From Tolypothrix sp. FACHB-123 (GTDB lineage: Bacteria > Cyanobacteriota > Cyanobacteriia > Cyanobacteriales > Nostocaceae): a DNA stretch of 61,833 nucleotides. Position 1 is the stretch's first letter; each line of letters opens with the position of its first letter. The position numbers and the translations under genes are program-made. Shown here one piece after another: positions 27,426-35,104 of the stretch. Under the pieces are notes generated by a model. It did no database searches, was not told where the DNA came from, and saw only the letters and a program-made list of their open reading frames with translations. The stretch spans positions 1 to 61,833 of the forward strand of contig NZ_JACJRE010000047.1 of NCBI RefSeq assembly GCF_014697075.1, written 5' to 3'.

Positions 27426-27678
27426 AATTCCTTGATTGAAACTCAAGGTATTATTAATACTACACAAAATACAGCTTGCTCTTTGCTCGGAATGTTCGAT
27501 AGTGCCAATTCTGAATGCTCAATTTGGAATTGGTCTGCTCCATAAATTATTGAGAAATGTAAATAATATTGATAACTTTTGCTAAATTTATTTGATTTAT
27601 TAGTGTTATTTATCAGACTATGAAGACTTAGGTAGGGTTTGCGATCGCATCTAGCTATCGATACCATCCCTGCTGTCT

Positions 27679-28164
27679 ATGCAAACCTACTGCAAATTGA
27701 AGTCTCAAGTCATGGTTCTTCCTATGGAAGCTTTATTTTGTTTGTCACCACGCTATCGCCTTGATGATGAATTACCTTGGCTAGAAGGAATTGACCCCAG
27801 TCGTCACTATTGGGTTGCAGTCAATGGCAACAGTAATCTCACAGTAGCTATTCCTGGATTAACGGTGTCTAGCAAAAGCGAACTAAAGCAAGCTATTGAG
27901 CAATTCCGCTCGCTAAAGCCTGGAGAACAGATGACTTTGAGAAGAATTGCTAGTAATTGTCAGATTCACTGTGTGAGTTCCAATTGCTATGCAGTAGCAG
28001 ATGAGATTAATGGCGCGCCAGTATGGCATTTATTCGATTGTGAAACTTTAGATAGTTTGCTGATGACAGCACACCCCGATTGGCAATGTGCGCCATCAGA
28101 TGTTGAGTTAGGTAGAAAATTGTTATTTAGAGCTTTCCAGGAAACTGCTGCTTCCAAAAGCTAA
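27679..28164 (+). CDS. Conserved-looking protein of unknown function
   Basis: 161 residues from ATG 27679; ATGs at 27712 and 27724 are alternatives and no site has a clear Shine-Dalgarno. It is soluble, with regions PRYRLDDELPWLEGIDPSRHYWVAVNG, TLRRIASNCQIHC and a C-terminal WQCAPSDVELGRKLLFRAFQE helix. It holds five Cys residues outside any CxxC pair. No known domain is recognised. It is on the same strand as the RsbU/RsbW pair but 253 bp away, and convergent with the CTDH gene. Confidence 0.55.
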   Translation: MQTYCKLKSQVMVLPMEALFCLSPRYRLDDELPWLEGIDPSRHYWVAVNGNSNLTVAIPGLTVSSKSELKQAIEQFRSLKPGEQMTLRRIASNCQIHCVSSNCYAVADEINGAPVWHLFDCETLDSLLMTAHPDWQCAPSDVELGRKLLFRAFQETAASKS

Positions 28165-28207
28165 AAATAATTGAATTGATAAGTAGATTTTGCTGGTCGT
28201 TAACTGC

Positions 28208-28633
28208 TTAATCACGACGGATGGCGAGTAACTCTTGTGGAGAAGCTAGAAGTTTAATTCTAGTTTCGACAATTTGTCGTTGTTGGTTGAGAAGAAACAG
28301 CCATGAGACGTTAACACCACACCAGGACGTTAAAGCTTTGCCGGCTACCTGGACTTGAATTTGCTCGTTTGGCAAATTCTCGATAATTCCTTGCTGGGGT
28401 TCAGCTTTGATACCTTGAGCCTCTTCTTGGAGATAGGCGGAGATCTCATCTGGGCCGACAAAACCAGATTCAAATGGTGGATACATGATACCATCCTCAG
28501 CAAACAAGGCGGCTGTGGCGGAAAATTCTCCAGCGTTCAAAGTTTCAAAGTACCGCACAATTGTGGTTTCTGTAATTCCTTCTATGGATAATTTTTCTGT
28601 TTGTGTTGTCGCTTTCAATTCAGCAGCTGTCAT
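28208..28633 (-). CDS. CTDH: orange carotenoid protein C-terminal-domain homologue
   Basis: 141 residues with the NTF2-like fold of the OCP C-terminal domain: YFETLNAGEFSATAALFAEDGIMYPPFE at 28-55, EEAQGIKAEPQQG, and the ending LLASPQELLAI. Y51 and W111 correspond to the OCP residues that hydrogen-bond the carotenoid keto group. A Cys (C105 in SWCGVNVSW) matches the Cys reported to control dimer and carotenoid handling in Anabaena CTDH. CTDHs bind ketocarotenoid as homodimers and deliver it to helical carotenoid proteins. The neighbouring HCP gene on the same strand repeats the all4940/all4941 pairing I recall from Nostoc PCC 7120. ATG start. Confidence 0.9.
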   Translation of the reverse strand: MTAAELKATTQTEKLSIEGITETTIVRYFETLNAGEFSATAALFAEDGIMYPPFESGFVGPDEISAYLQEEAQGIKAEPQQGIIENLPNEQIQVQVAGKALTSWCGVNVSWLFLLNQQRQIVETRIKLLASPQELLAIRRD

Positions 28634-29121
28634 AAAATTACCTTTGTTAGACTAGCTAAACATCCATCTTCATCACAAAGCCAGGCAAAAAAAAGCTGCT
28701 TTTGGTATATATTGCTTGGTTTTTGGTGAGTCTTTCTGCGGATGGAGGGAAAAAATACCAATTTAAATAGTGTTTGCGGCACATCAATATATTCTAGAAG
28801 GCATGGCGTCATCCCCCTACCATCTGTCACATTCTTTTTTAAAATTGGTATAATTAATAATCAGTAATATTTAAATTTTACTAAGTATAAGTTTGTAATC
28901 AGTAATTGAATAATGCTCAAACCTTAGAGATATATAGGTATTGGCGTGACGTTTAATGTACTTTTAATAAGTTATCTATGTTTCTCGCTCACAATCTGAA
29001 AAATAATAATTCACTGATGCTAGACTGCTTTGTGATTTTTAATATACCCGTAGGTTGGGCAATATTCGCCAAATTTTAGTTTGGCGAGCATTGCCTTTCT
29101 TAGTCGCAAATTGCGAAAAAT
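28634..29121. other. Intergenic region between HCP and CTDH genes
   Basis: 488 bp. It holds MITE-like copy A (28755-28851, listed separately). Near 29065-29100, ttggcgagcattgcc lies close to the HCP stop and pairs only weakly. An internal promoter for CTDH is likely because the gap is long. I see no clear promoter boxes. Confidence 0.45.
28755..28851. repeat. MITE-like element, copy A
   Basis: 97 bp with 10-bp terminal inverted repeats ataccaattt (28755-28764) and aaattggtat (28842-28851). The interior (gcacatcaata, ctaccatctgtcacatt) matches copy B at 34289-34387 in the same orientation. It has no coding capacity. Confidence 0.75.
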
Positions 29122-29643
29122 TTAATCAGCGAAAGGGTCAATACCCATATCAGAGACTACCTTGCGGAAGACGGTGATTTGTTGACCAAAATCTAATCCT
29201 ATAAGTGTTTTTAGTACTTGTGCGCCATCACGAGAGATTTGATAGCCAGCTGGTACGGGTACAACTATTCCTTTAACCATTAATTCTGATAATTCATACC
29301 AGAAAGCTAACTTAGTATTGGTACCGAGAACGCCATAAGAGCGAGAAAATTGAGTATTTCTCTTAGCAGCTAGGTCGCGCATGACCTCTAACTGCTGTGC
29401 ATGAGACATTTGTTGAATTTGTTGCAGTAGACCTTCTGCGAATTGTAAACGAGCAGCACCGGTAGCGGCTGGGGTGATGGAACGTCCCATTTCGGTGTAT
29501 GCGTACCATAGCACTGCTAGTTGGTCATCGACGTTGAGGCTTTTAAATACAGCAATGCTGGAGGTAACGACATCACCCGGTTGGGTGCTGTAATTTAAAG
29601 CTGAAGAAAAGTTGGTTGAGGCTGAATCAGAAGTGAATGTCAT
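29122..29643 (-). CDS. Helical carotenoid protein, HCP4-like (OCP N-terminal-domain homologue)
   Basis: 173 residues covering only the all-helical OCP N-terminal domain: AVFKSLNVDDQLAVLWYAYTEMGRSITPAA at about 28-57, FAEGLLQQIQQMSHAQQLEVMRDL, SYGVLGTNTKLAFWYELSELM near 108-128, and LDFGQQITVFRKVVSDMGI at the end. These proteins bind a ketocarotenoid and quench singlet oxygen or, for HCP4, phycobilisome excitation. The CTDH gene next on the strand suggests the HCP4 type, which can pair with a CTD into an OCP-like complex. ATG start. Confidence 0.88.
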   Translation of the reverse strand: MTFTSDSASTNFSSALNYSTQPGDVVTSSIAVFKSLNVDDQLAVLWYAYTEMGRSITPAATGAARLQFAEGLLQQIQQMSHAQQLEVMRDLAAKRNTQFSRSYGVLGTNTKLAFWYELSELMVKGIVVPVPAGYQISRDGAQVLKTLIGLDFGQQITVFRKVVSDMGIDPFAD

Positions 29644-29860
29644 GATTGCACCGCAGTCAATTTAATAAGTTTTCTGCAAAATAGATAGGAGGCGTGCATC
29701 ACTCTGGGTTGCTTGACCTCTCGATTTACATTTTGCAGTATTTCTTAATAAAACGCAAATAAAAGTTACAAATAGTATGGATAGTAAATTAAATACCAAG
29801 GTATTGACTGTGTAGAGTAGTATTGAAGGGTTGCCTATGGGCAAAATTTAGATAAGATTA

Positions 29861-30835
29861 ATGAATAACTCTGGCATAACCACAAGTGATGTGGTAAGGA
29901 AAAAAGCTCAGGAGTTGGGATTTCACAAGGTAGGGATTGCGGCTGTAGATGGGGTAGATGAGACGGCGGCACAGCGTTTGCAAGCATGGATAGCCTTGGG
30001 TTACAACGCTGATATGGGTTGGATGGCGAACCCAAAGCGTCAGGATATTCACTTAGTGATGCCAGAAGGGCGATCGCTAATTTGTGTGGCGTTAAATTAC
30101 TACACCCCACATCAACGTCCCGAAGGCGAGGAATACGCCAAGATTTCCCGTTATGGCTGGGGAAGGGATTATCACAAGGTGATGCATAAAAAACTCAAGG
30201 CTTTGACTATCTGGTTGCGATCGCTCAGTGAAGATGTGCGAGCGATATATTATGCAGATACAGGCCCGGTACAGGATAAAGTCTGGGCGCAAAAGGCTGG
30301 TATAGGTTGGATTGCCAAAAATGGTAATGTGATTACACGGGAATATGGTTCTTGGGTCTTTTTAGGGGAGATTATCACTAATTTGTCATTAGAAAGCGAT
30401 CGCCCCGCCACGCAACATTGTGGAACCTGTACTCGTTGTTTAGAGGCTTGTCCTACTGGTGCAATTACTAGTCCTTATGTAGTCGATGCTAACCGCTGCA
30501 TTGCCTATCATACGATTGAAAATCGAGCAGAACAATTACCTCAAAGCATTCAATCCCAGTTACATGGCTGGGTTGCAGGTTGTGATATCTGCCAAGATGT
30601 TTGTCCGTGGAATCTACGTTTTGCTCAAGTTACTGATGTGACAGAATTTAATCCTTATCCTGGGAATGTGGCTCCTAAGCTGGTAGAATTAGCAGAAATC
30701 ACAGATGAGGAGTGGGAACGAAAATTTCCGGCATCAGCCTTGCGGCGGATTAAACCAGAAATGTTACGACGGAATGCCCGTGCTAATCTAGACGCATCCA
30801 GGCAACAGAATGACTCAGAAAGTAATTATCTTTGA
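29861..30835 (+). CDS. queG: Epoxyqueuosine reductase QueG
   Basis: 324 residues. It reduces epoxyqueuosine to queuosine in tRNA using cobalamin and two [4Fe-4S] clusters. The acid/base Asp is in YYADTGPVQDK (about 131). The first cluster motif is CGTCTRCLEACPTG (187-200) and the second CDICQDVCPWN (240-250). ATG start. The next gene, a HAD phosphatase, begins 26 bp before the QueG stop, so the two are translationally coupled. The gene sits between the HCP genes but shares no obvious function with them. Confidence 0.95.
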   Translation: MNNSGITTSDVVRKKAQELGFHKVGIAAVDGVDETAAQRLQAWIALGYNADMGWMANPKRQDIHLVMPEGRSLICVALNYYTPHQRPEGEEYAKISRYGWGRDYHKVMHKKLKALTIWLRSLSEDVRAIYYADTGPVQDKVWAQKAGIGWIAKNGNVITREYGSWVFLGEIITNLSLESDRPATQHCGTCTRCLEACPTGAITSPYVVDANRCIAYHTIENRAEQLPQSIQSQLHGWVAGCDICQDVCPWNLRFAQVTDVTEFNPYPGNVAPKLVELAEITDEEWERKFPASALRRIKPEMLRRNARANLDASRQQNDSESNYL

Positions 30836-31445
30836 TTTTGATGGCACGATCGCAGATACATTAGATGCGCTTGTAAGTATTGCTAATCGTTTAGCTTTAG
30901 AGTTTGGTTATGTCCAAATTTCTCCGCAAGAATTAGCTTTGTTGAGAAACTTAACTTCGCGGGAGATTATTAAATATTCTGGGATTTCAGTTTTGAAGAT
31001 ACCTTTTTTAGTGAAAAAGGTTAAGTCAGAATTAAAAAATAAGATTCACGAATTTAAACCTATCCCTGGAATTCAAGAAGCTTTGATTCAACTTAAGCAG
31101 CATGGTTACAGGCTAGGGATTATTACTTCTAATTCTAAAGATAATGTCACGGAATTTCTCAAAATTAACGATCTAGAGAGTTTATTTGATTTTATCTATT
31201 CAGGAGTGACAATTTTCGGCAAAACCACAATTATCAATAATGTCTTAAGGCAAAAGCAACTTAAACCCCAACAAGTTATTTATGTAGGAGATGAAACCAG
31301 AGATATAGAAGCATCGAAGAAAGCTAATATCAAGGTAATTGCCGTAGCTTGGGGGTTTAATTCGCCAGAAGTGCTAGCCAAACAAAAACCCCATTTCTTG
31401 ATTCACCATCCTAGCGAGCTTTTGAATGTAGTTAGTAATTCGTAA
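30810..31445 (+). CDS. HAD-superfamily phosphatase (phosphoglycolate phosphatase-like)
   Basis: 211 residues. Motif I DFDGTIADT (about 8-16, nucleophile Asp), a helical cap, motif II ITSNS (about 110), motif III Lys in FGKTT, and motif IV YVGDETRDIEAS (about 166-177). Members hydrolyse small phosphate esters; the closest look is Gph-like, but the substrate is not certain. It overlaps queG by 26 bp, with ATG at 30810. A ggtgggca/tgcccacc palindrome (31496-31512) lies about 50 bp downstream. Confidence 0.88.
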   Translation: MTQKVIIFDFDGTIADTLDALVSIANRLALEFGYVQISPQELALLRNLTSREIIKYSGISVLKIPFLVKKVKSELKNKIHEFKPIPGIQEALIQLKQHGYRLGIITSNSKDNVTEFLKINDLESLFDFIYSGVTIFGKTTIINNVLRQKQLKPQQVIYVGDETRDIEASKKANIKVIAVAWGFNSPEVLAKQKPHFLIHHPSELLNVVSNS

Positions 31446-31495
31446 TTTTTAGCTATTGTGTCTTGGCTATGTAGTCCTATTAAAATAATCAGATA

Positions 31496-31609
31496 GGTGG
31501 GCAATGCCCACCCTACAAAGAGTGAGATGATTTCAAATTTTCAAATGAATTGGTAGATTCGTAATTGCGTAATGGCAATTTTTAATTACGAATTACGAAT
31601 TACGAATTA
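31496..31609. repeat. Palindrome and aattacg tandem repeats
   Basis: A 17-nt perfect palindrome, ggtgggca-a-tgcccacc (31496-31512), is a common dispersed hairpin. It is followed by three tandem aattacg heptamers (about 31582-31606) that run up to the stop codon of the leftward acidic-protein gene. Confidence 0.65.
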
Positions 31610-31984
31610 TTAATTTTTCGCTTGACCTTTTTCTAAAGCTTTTTGCACTAAATCATCATCAATGCTGGCTACACCCTCATTTCTCGAACCTGCGACATCC
31701 TTAGCCATATCTGCATAATCATCAGGATTACCAGTTGCTTGGGTTTCTAGTCTAGTTTCTTCTGGCTTGGGAATTTCAAATTTAGGTGCTGTTGCGGCTT
31801 CTGCGGCTTTTGCACCTTCACCTGTACGATCGATGTCACTGACACTAAATTGCTGTGCTGCGGCGTAATCGGCTTCAAAATCTACTGTTGGCGCTTTTTC
31901 TTCACCAGCAGCTATGTTTTCTGCTGCTAACTGTGCATCATGGGTAGGAGCTTCGTTAACATTAGGCTTTACTTCATCAGGCAT
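31610..31984 (-). CDS. Acidic, probably disordered protein next to HCP
   Basis: 124 residues from ATG 31984, preferred over the ATG at 32023 because aggag lies 7-8 nt upstream. Composition is dominated by Ala, Glu, Asp, Lys and Thr with few hydrophobics, which predicts disorder. A short ADYAAAQQFSVSDIDRTGEGAKAAEAA segment is the most structured-looking part. There is no signal peptide or known domain. It is divergent from an HCP gene across 216 bp, so shared regulation is plausible. It lies inside the carotenoid-protein island but shows no carotenoid-binding motif. Confidence 0.65.
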   Translation of the reverse strand: MPDEVKPNVNEAPTHDAQLAAENIAAGEEKAPTVDFEADYAAAQQFSVSDIDRTGEGAKAAEAATAPKFEIPKPEETRLETQATGNPDDYADMAKDVAGSRNEGVASIDDDLVQKALEKGQAKN

Positions 31985-32200
31985 AAATTTACTCCTAGGT
32001 ATTTTTTCAATTGCTGAGGTCATCGTATCAAAGCGATCGCATAAATCATTGGCTCCCTTAGAGATATTCTTACCTCTATTAAAAGGTAGATAAAAACTGC
32101 AAATTGCTATAAATTAATCTCTTTCTCTTGACAGTGGATTCTGATTATTAAACTCTGTTAACCCTAAGTTTGATATGTTAAATCGCCTTGGAGATAAATA

Positions 32201-32731
32201 ATGACTGCTAGCCAAGATAGAAACGTTTCTCAAGCTTTAACTAATGAAACTCAAAAAGTTGTTGCAGATTTTAATAGCTTAGATACTGATGCTAAATTAG
32301 CTTGGTTTTATTTGGTTTATGAAAAAATGGGAGATTCAATTACTCCGGCTGCACCTGCAGCTGCGGAACCAAATTTAGCACCAATTTTGCTCAATGATTA
32401 TTTGGATTTATCTGATGATGAACAACTAGCAATTATGCGGCAAATTGTGAATGGTGAAGCTAGCGATTATTCTCGTGCTTATGGTGCTTTAAAAGAAAAT
32501 AATCAGCTTTTGGTTTGGTATGTTTGGGCTGAAGCAATGGGCGATCAGGTAGTTGATTTATCTGAGGATTACGAGACTACAGATAAAATCGACAATCTGC
32601 TTTCTCAACTTGAAGGATTAGATTTTGAAGCGCAAATGTCGGTGCTGCGGACGATCGCATCCCAGATGGGCTACAGTGATGTCCAGCCGGTGGAAACCCA
32701 AACACAGACTGGTAAAACACCTAGCTTGTAA
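32201..32731 (+). CDS. Helical carotenoid protein (second HCP)
   Basis: 176 residues, OCP N-terminal-domain fold only: VADFNSLDTDAKLAWFYLVYEKMGDSITPAAP (23-54), LNDYLDLSDDEQLAIMRQIVNG, SRAYGALKENNQLLVWYVWAEAMGD (near 92-116) and LEGLDFEAQMSVLRTIASQMGY. A 15-residue polar tail (QPVETQTQTGKTPSL) extends beyond the fold. Good ribosome site (ttggag, 8 nt before ATG). It is more divergent from the HCP4-like protein than an allelic duplicate would be, so it probably belongs to another HCP clade. Confidence 0.87.
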   Translation: MTASQDRNVSQALTNETQKVVADFNSLDTDAKLAWFYLVYEKMGDSITPAAPAAAEPNLAPILLNDYLDLSDDEQLAIMRQIVNGEASDYSRAYGALKENNQLLVWYVWAEAMGDQVVDLSEDYETTDKIDNLLSQLEGLDFEAQMSVLRTIASQMGYSDVQPVETQTQTGKTPSL

Positions 32732-32746
32732 GCTGCTAGCTTCTAA

Positions 32747-33457
32747 CTAAGATACAGCCATGTGACTTAAGTCCGCTGGGGTGAGGTGGGAGTGAACGAC
32801 TTCACCGTCGCGGAACCAGACTATGCGCTGGGTTTGACGGGCTACATCTGGTTCGTGGGTAACCATGACGACTGTAATTCCACTGGCGTTTAATTCACTA
32901 AAAATATCCATGACTTCTTGGGTAGTGCGGGAATCGAGTGCGCCAGTGGGTTCATCAGCAAGGAGAACAACGGGACGGTTGACAATGGCACGAGCGATCG
33001 CTACTCTTTGTTGTTGTCCGCCTGATAGTTGAGTTGGTTTATTGTTGAGACGCTTTTCTAAGCCGACTTTGATTAAAGCTTCAGTAGCGCGATCGCGTCT
33101 TTCTTGAGCATTAATTCCAGCATAAGCCATTGGTAACATGACGTTTTCTAGGGCTGTCAGTTGAGATAAGAGATGGAATTGTTGAAAAACAAACCCTAGT
33201 TTTTTGTTGCGAATATGCGCCAAGGCTTTATCATTCATTTGCGCGACATCGACGTTATCTAAATAGTAACTTCCAAAAGTGGGGCGATCTAGACAGCCGA
33301 TGATATTCATGGCTGTAGATTTACCAGAACCAGAAGGCCCCATAATTGAACAATATTCACCTTCATTGATAATCAAATTCACATTATTAAGTGCTTTGAC
33401 TTCTGTTTCGCCGCTACCGTAAATTTTAAAGATATTTTCTAATTGAATAATTTTCAT
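32747..33457 (-). CDS. LolD/MacB-type ABC transporter ATPase
   Basis: 236 residues: Walker A GPSGSGKST (about 40-48), Q-loop LGFVFQQFHLL, signature LSGGQQQRVAIARA, Walker B VVLLADEPTGALDS and switch MVTHE. The IIGCLDRPTFGSYYLD stretch is characteristic of the LolD/MacB/DevA group, which powers export or lipoprotein extrusion with an FtsX-like permease. No permease or membrane-fusion partner is adjacent. It is convergent with the second HCP gene (15 bp between stops). The upstream start region abuts a gttagtt repeat. Confidence 0.88.
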   Translation of the reverse strand: MKIIQLENIFKIYGSGETEVKALNNVNLIINEGEYCSIMGPSGSGKSTAMNIIGCLDRPTFGSYYLDNVDVAQMNDKALAHIRNKKLGFVFQQFHLLSQLTALENVMLPMAYAGINAQERRDRATEALIKVGLEKRLNNKPTQLSGGQQQRVAIARAIVNRPVVLLADEPTGALDSRTTQEVMDIFSELNASGITVVMVTHEPDVARQTQRIVWFRDGEVVHSHLTPADLSHMAVS

Positions 33458-33461
33458 TTTT

Positions 33462-33560
33462 TAGTTGTTAGTTGTTAGTAGGGGCGGGTTTATGCGAGAT
33501 CTTCATGAATCAGTGAGGATATCTGTGAACCCGCCCGTACAGTTGTTAGTTGTCAGCGAT
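33462..33560. repeat. Palindromic element inserted in a gttagtt array
   Basis: gggcgggttta at about 33482-33492 and tgaacccgccc at about 33526-33537 are inverted arms around a 34-nt spacer that itself pairs (gagatcttcat/gaggatatc). On both sides lie gttgttagt-type repeats (33471-33480 and 33541-33552), as if the element had inserted into the array. Confidence 0.6.
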
Positions 33561-33805
33561 GCACTGAGAGCTACAAGAAGTGTTGTCAGTTGTATTCCTT
33601 CTTTATCCCCCTCATCTATTTTATTCCTTCTGCATCCTGTCCTCTGCCCTTTGCCTTCCTTCATCTGTCTGACAGCGTAAGTATTGTTTCTATCTTTTGT
33701 GGGATTATGCCTCTGGAATCATTCGTTAACTTATGTGGAGTAACTAAAAGAAATTTTTCTTAGTGATTGCAAAACTAAGGAAAACTCGCTTAATTTGGAG
33801 TGTTT
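33561..33805. other. Leader of the third HCP gene
   Basis: About 245 bp: a pyrimidine-rich stretch (ccttctttatcccc… to 33670) and then AT-rich sequence before the ribosome site. A promoter for the HCP gene should lie here. I see no distinct boxes. Confidence 0.4.
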
Positions 33806-34255
33806 ATGACATATACAGTTGACGAAAGCACAAGACCAGCTTTAGAAACTTTCAAACGCTTTGATGTAGATACTCAACTAGCTTTACTTTGGTACGGTTA
33901 TCTGGATATTAAGGATCAGCTAAACCCAGCGCCTCCTAATAGTGTAGAAATTCCTGGTACAGCTGTGTTTAATAAAATCCAAGATTTATCTCAGCAAGAA
34001 CAATTGCAAGCACAACGTGACTTACTACGGGGTGGTAATAGTGATATTAACCATGCTTACAAAGCCCTAAGTCCTAATGCTAAATTAGAGGTTTGGTTTT
34101 TGCTGGCTCAAGGAATTGAGAATGGAACTATTATCCCCGTTCCTTCTGAGTATAAACTTCCTAATGGAACAGATGAATTTGTAGCCCAGATCAAAAAACT
34201 AGAGTTCGATCAACGGCTGAATTTCATGCTGACTGCTGTGCAAGCATTGGGTTAA
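33806..34255 (+). CDS. Helical carotenoid protein (third HCP, short)
   Basis: 149 residues from ATG 33806 (ttggag 5 nt upstream; an in-frame GTG two codons earlier is unlikely). OCP N-terminal-domain homologue: [75 protein letters not shown] and [18 protein letters not shown]. It is shorter than the other two at both ends, with no N-terminal extension to cover the carotenoid cleft. It is followed by MITE-like copy B and a strong hairpin. Confidence 0.85.
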   Translation: MTYTVDESTRPALETFKRFDVDTQLALLWYGYLDIKDQLNPAPPNSVEIPGTAVFNKIQDLSQQEQLQAQRDLLRGGNSDINHAYKALSPNAKLEVWFLLAQGIENGTIIPVPSEYKLPNGTDEFVAQIKKLEFDQRLNFMLTAVQALG

Positions 34256-34288
34256 GTTACACCATTTTGGATTTTGAATCAGAATTTA

Positions 34289-34387
34289 ATACCAATTCAA
34301 ATAATGTGGCGACACATCAATCTATTTTAGAGGTCAAGGCAGTGCTATGCCCCTACCGTCTGTCACATTATTTTTTCAAATTGGTAT
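34289..34387. repeat. MITE-like element, copy B
   Basis: 99 bp, terminal inverted repeats ataccaattc (34289-34298) and aaattggtat (34378-34387). The interior cacatcaatctattttagag and ctaccgtctgtcacatt matches copy A at 28755-28851 in the same orientation. Confidence 0.75.
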
Positions 34388-34451
34388 AACTTCTGTTTTC
34401 AGTTTCTGTAAATCCATTGGCTGCAATCATCTTTTTCATTACTATTTGGAA

Positions 34452-34497
34452 GGTTGATGCTTGATAAAGCTTAAGGCTAAAGCATCAACCTTTATTA
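34452..34497 (+). terminator. Terminator-like hairpin downstream of the third HCP gene
   Basis: A perfect 11-bp stem, ggttgatgctt (34452-34462) and aagcatcaacc (34480-34490), with a 17-nt loop and tttatt following. It lies about 200 nt past the HCP stop, beyond the inserted MITE, and may serve both strands. Confidence 0.6.
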
Positions 34498-34657
34498 ATA
34501 GCATTTGATATTTTTTGAGAATATTTGATTATTATTTATCGCATAACCAAATTAATAAACCTACTCCTAAACCAAAAAGTAAGCTGTAAGTAATTGAGTA
34601 GGTAAAGAGATTTACCACTAGAAATTGCACAGCTTTGAAGATGTATTGTTTTAATTA

Positions 34658-34780
34658 GGGAACTCCAAAAAATAAATTATTCCGTTAAACGTTGACTGTT
34701 GACAGTTGACGGTTCACAGTTAACAGTCAACCGTCAACAATCAACAATAGCAATGGAATATTTTTTTACTTGGAAGTCCC
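34658..34780. repeat. MITE with about 30-bp inverted ends and TTA flanks
   Basis: The left end gggaactccaaaaaataaa and the reverse complement of the right end gggacttccaagtaaaaaa continue to match through tattcc. TTA flanks both ends (34655-34657, 34781-34783), consistent with a target-site duplication. The core is a gttgac-type heptamer array that is itself palindromic (gttgacggtt…aaccgtcaac). No ORF. Confidence 0.7.
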
Positions 34781-34843
34781 TTAGATATCCCTGAAGCAGG
34801 TATGATGTTGTATTTGTTTTAACTACCTGCGGTTGTGGTTGGC

Positions 34844-35032
34844 GAGGTTATTTTCCTCGTGAATGAGGCTCAGAAGCTCGTGAATGAGGCTCAGAAGCTC
34901 GTGAATGAGGTTCAGAAGTTCATTAATGAGGTTATTTTCCTCGTGAATGAGGCTCAGAAGTTCATTAATGAGGTTATTTTCTTCGTGAATGAGGCTCAGA
35001 AGTTCATTAATGAGGTTATTTTCCTCGTTAAA
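34844..35032. repeat. 21-bp tandem repeat, nine units
   Basis: Nine 21-bp units in three sub-types (gaggttattttcctcgtgaat, gaggctcagaagctcgtgaat, gaggttcagaagttcattaat and mixtures). The period keeps a frame open from GTG 34835 to 35038 (67 codons) that encodes heptads such as VNEAQKL and INEVIFL. There is no convincing ribosome site, so I call it a repeat rather than a gene. Confidence 0.75.
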
Positions 35033-35104
35033 CAGTAAATATACTTAAGCGATCGCATTATGGAATTATTCAGGCGATAGTTTTACGGCAAAATAATACT
35101 TCCT

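Larger units (their letters stand above)
34256..35104. other. 850-bp repeat-rich convergent intergenic region
   Basis: Between the third HCP gene and livF. It contains, in order, MITE-like copy B, a terminator-like hairpin, a second MITE with 30-bp inverted ends, and a 21-bp tandem repeat, each listed separately. Bases 34491-34657 and 35033-35104 show nothing further. Confidence 0.6.

Noticed and set aside
34835-35038. Small coiled-coil protein gene
   Set aside because: Open frame only because the repeat period is 21 bp; GTG start without ribosome site. Kept as a repeat and reported as a finding instead.
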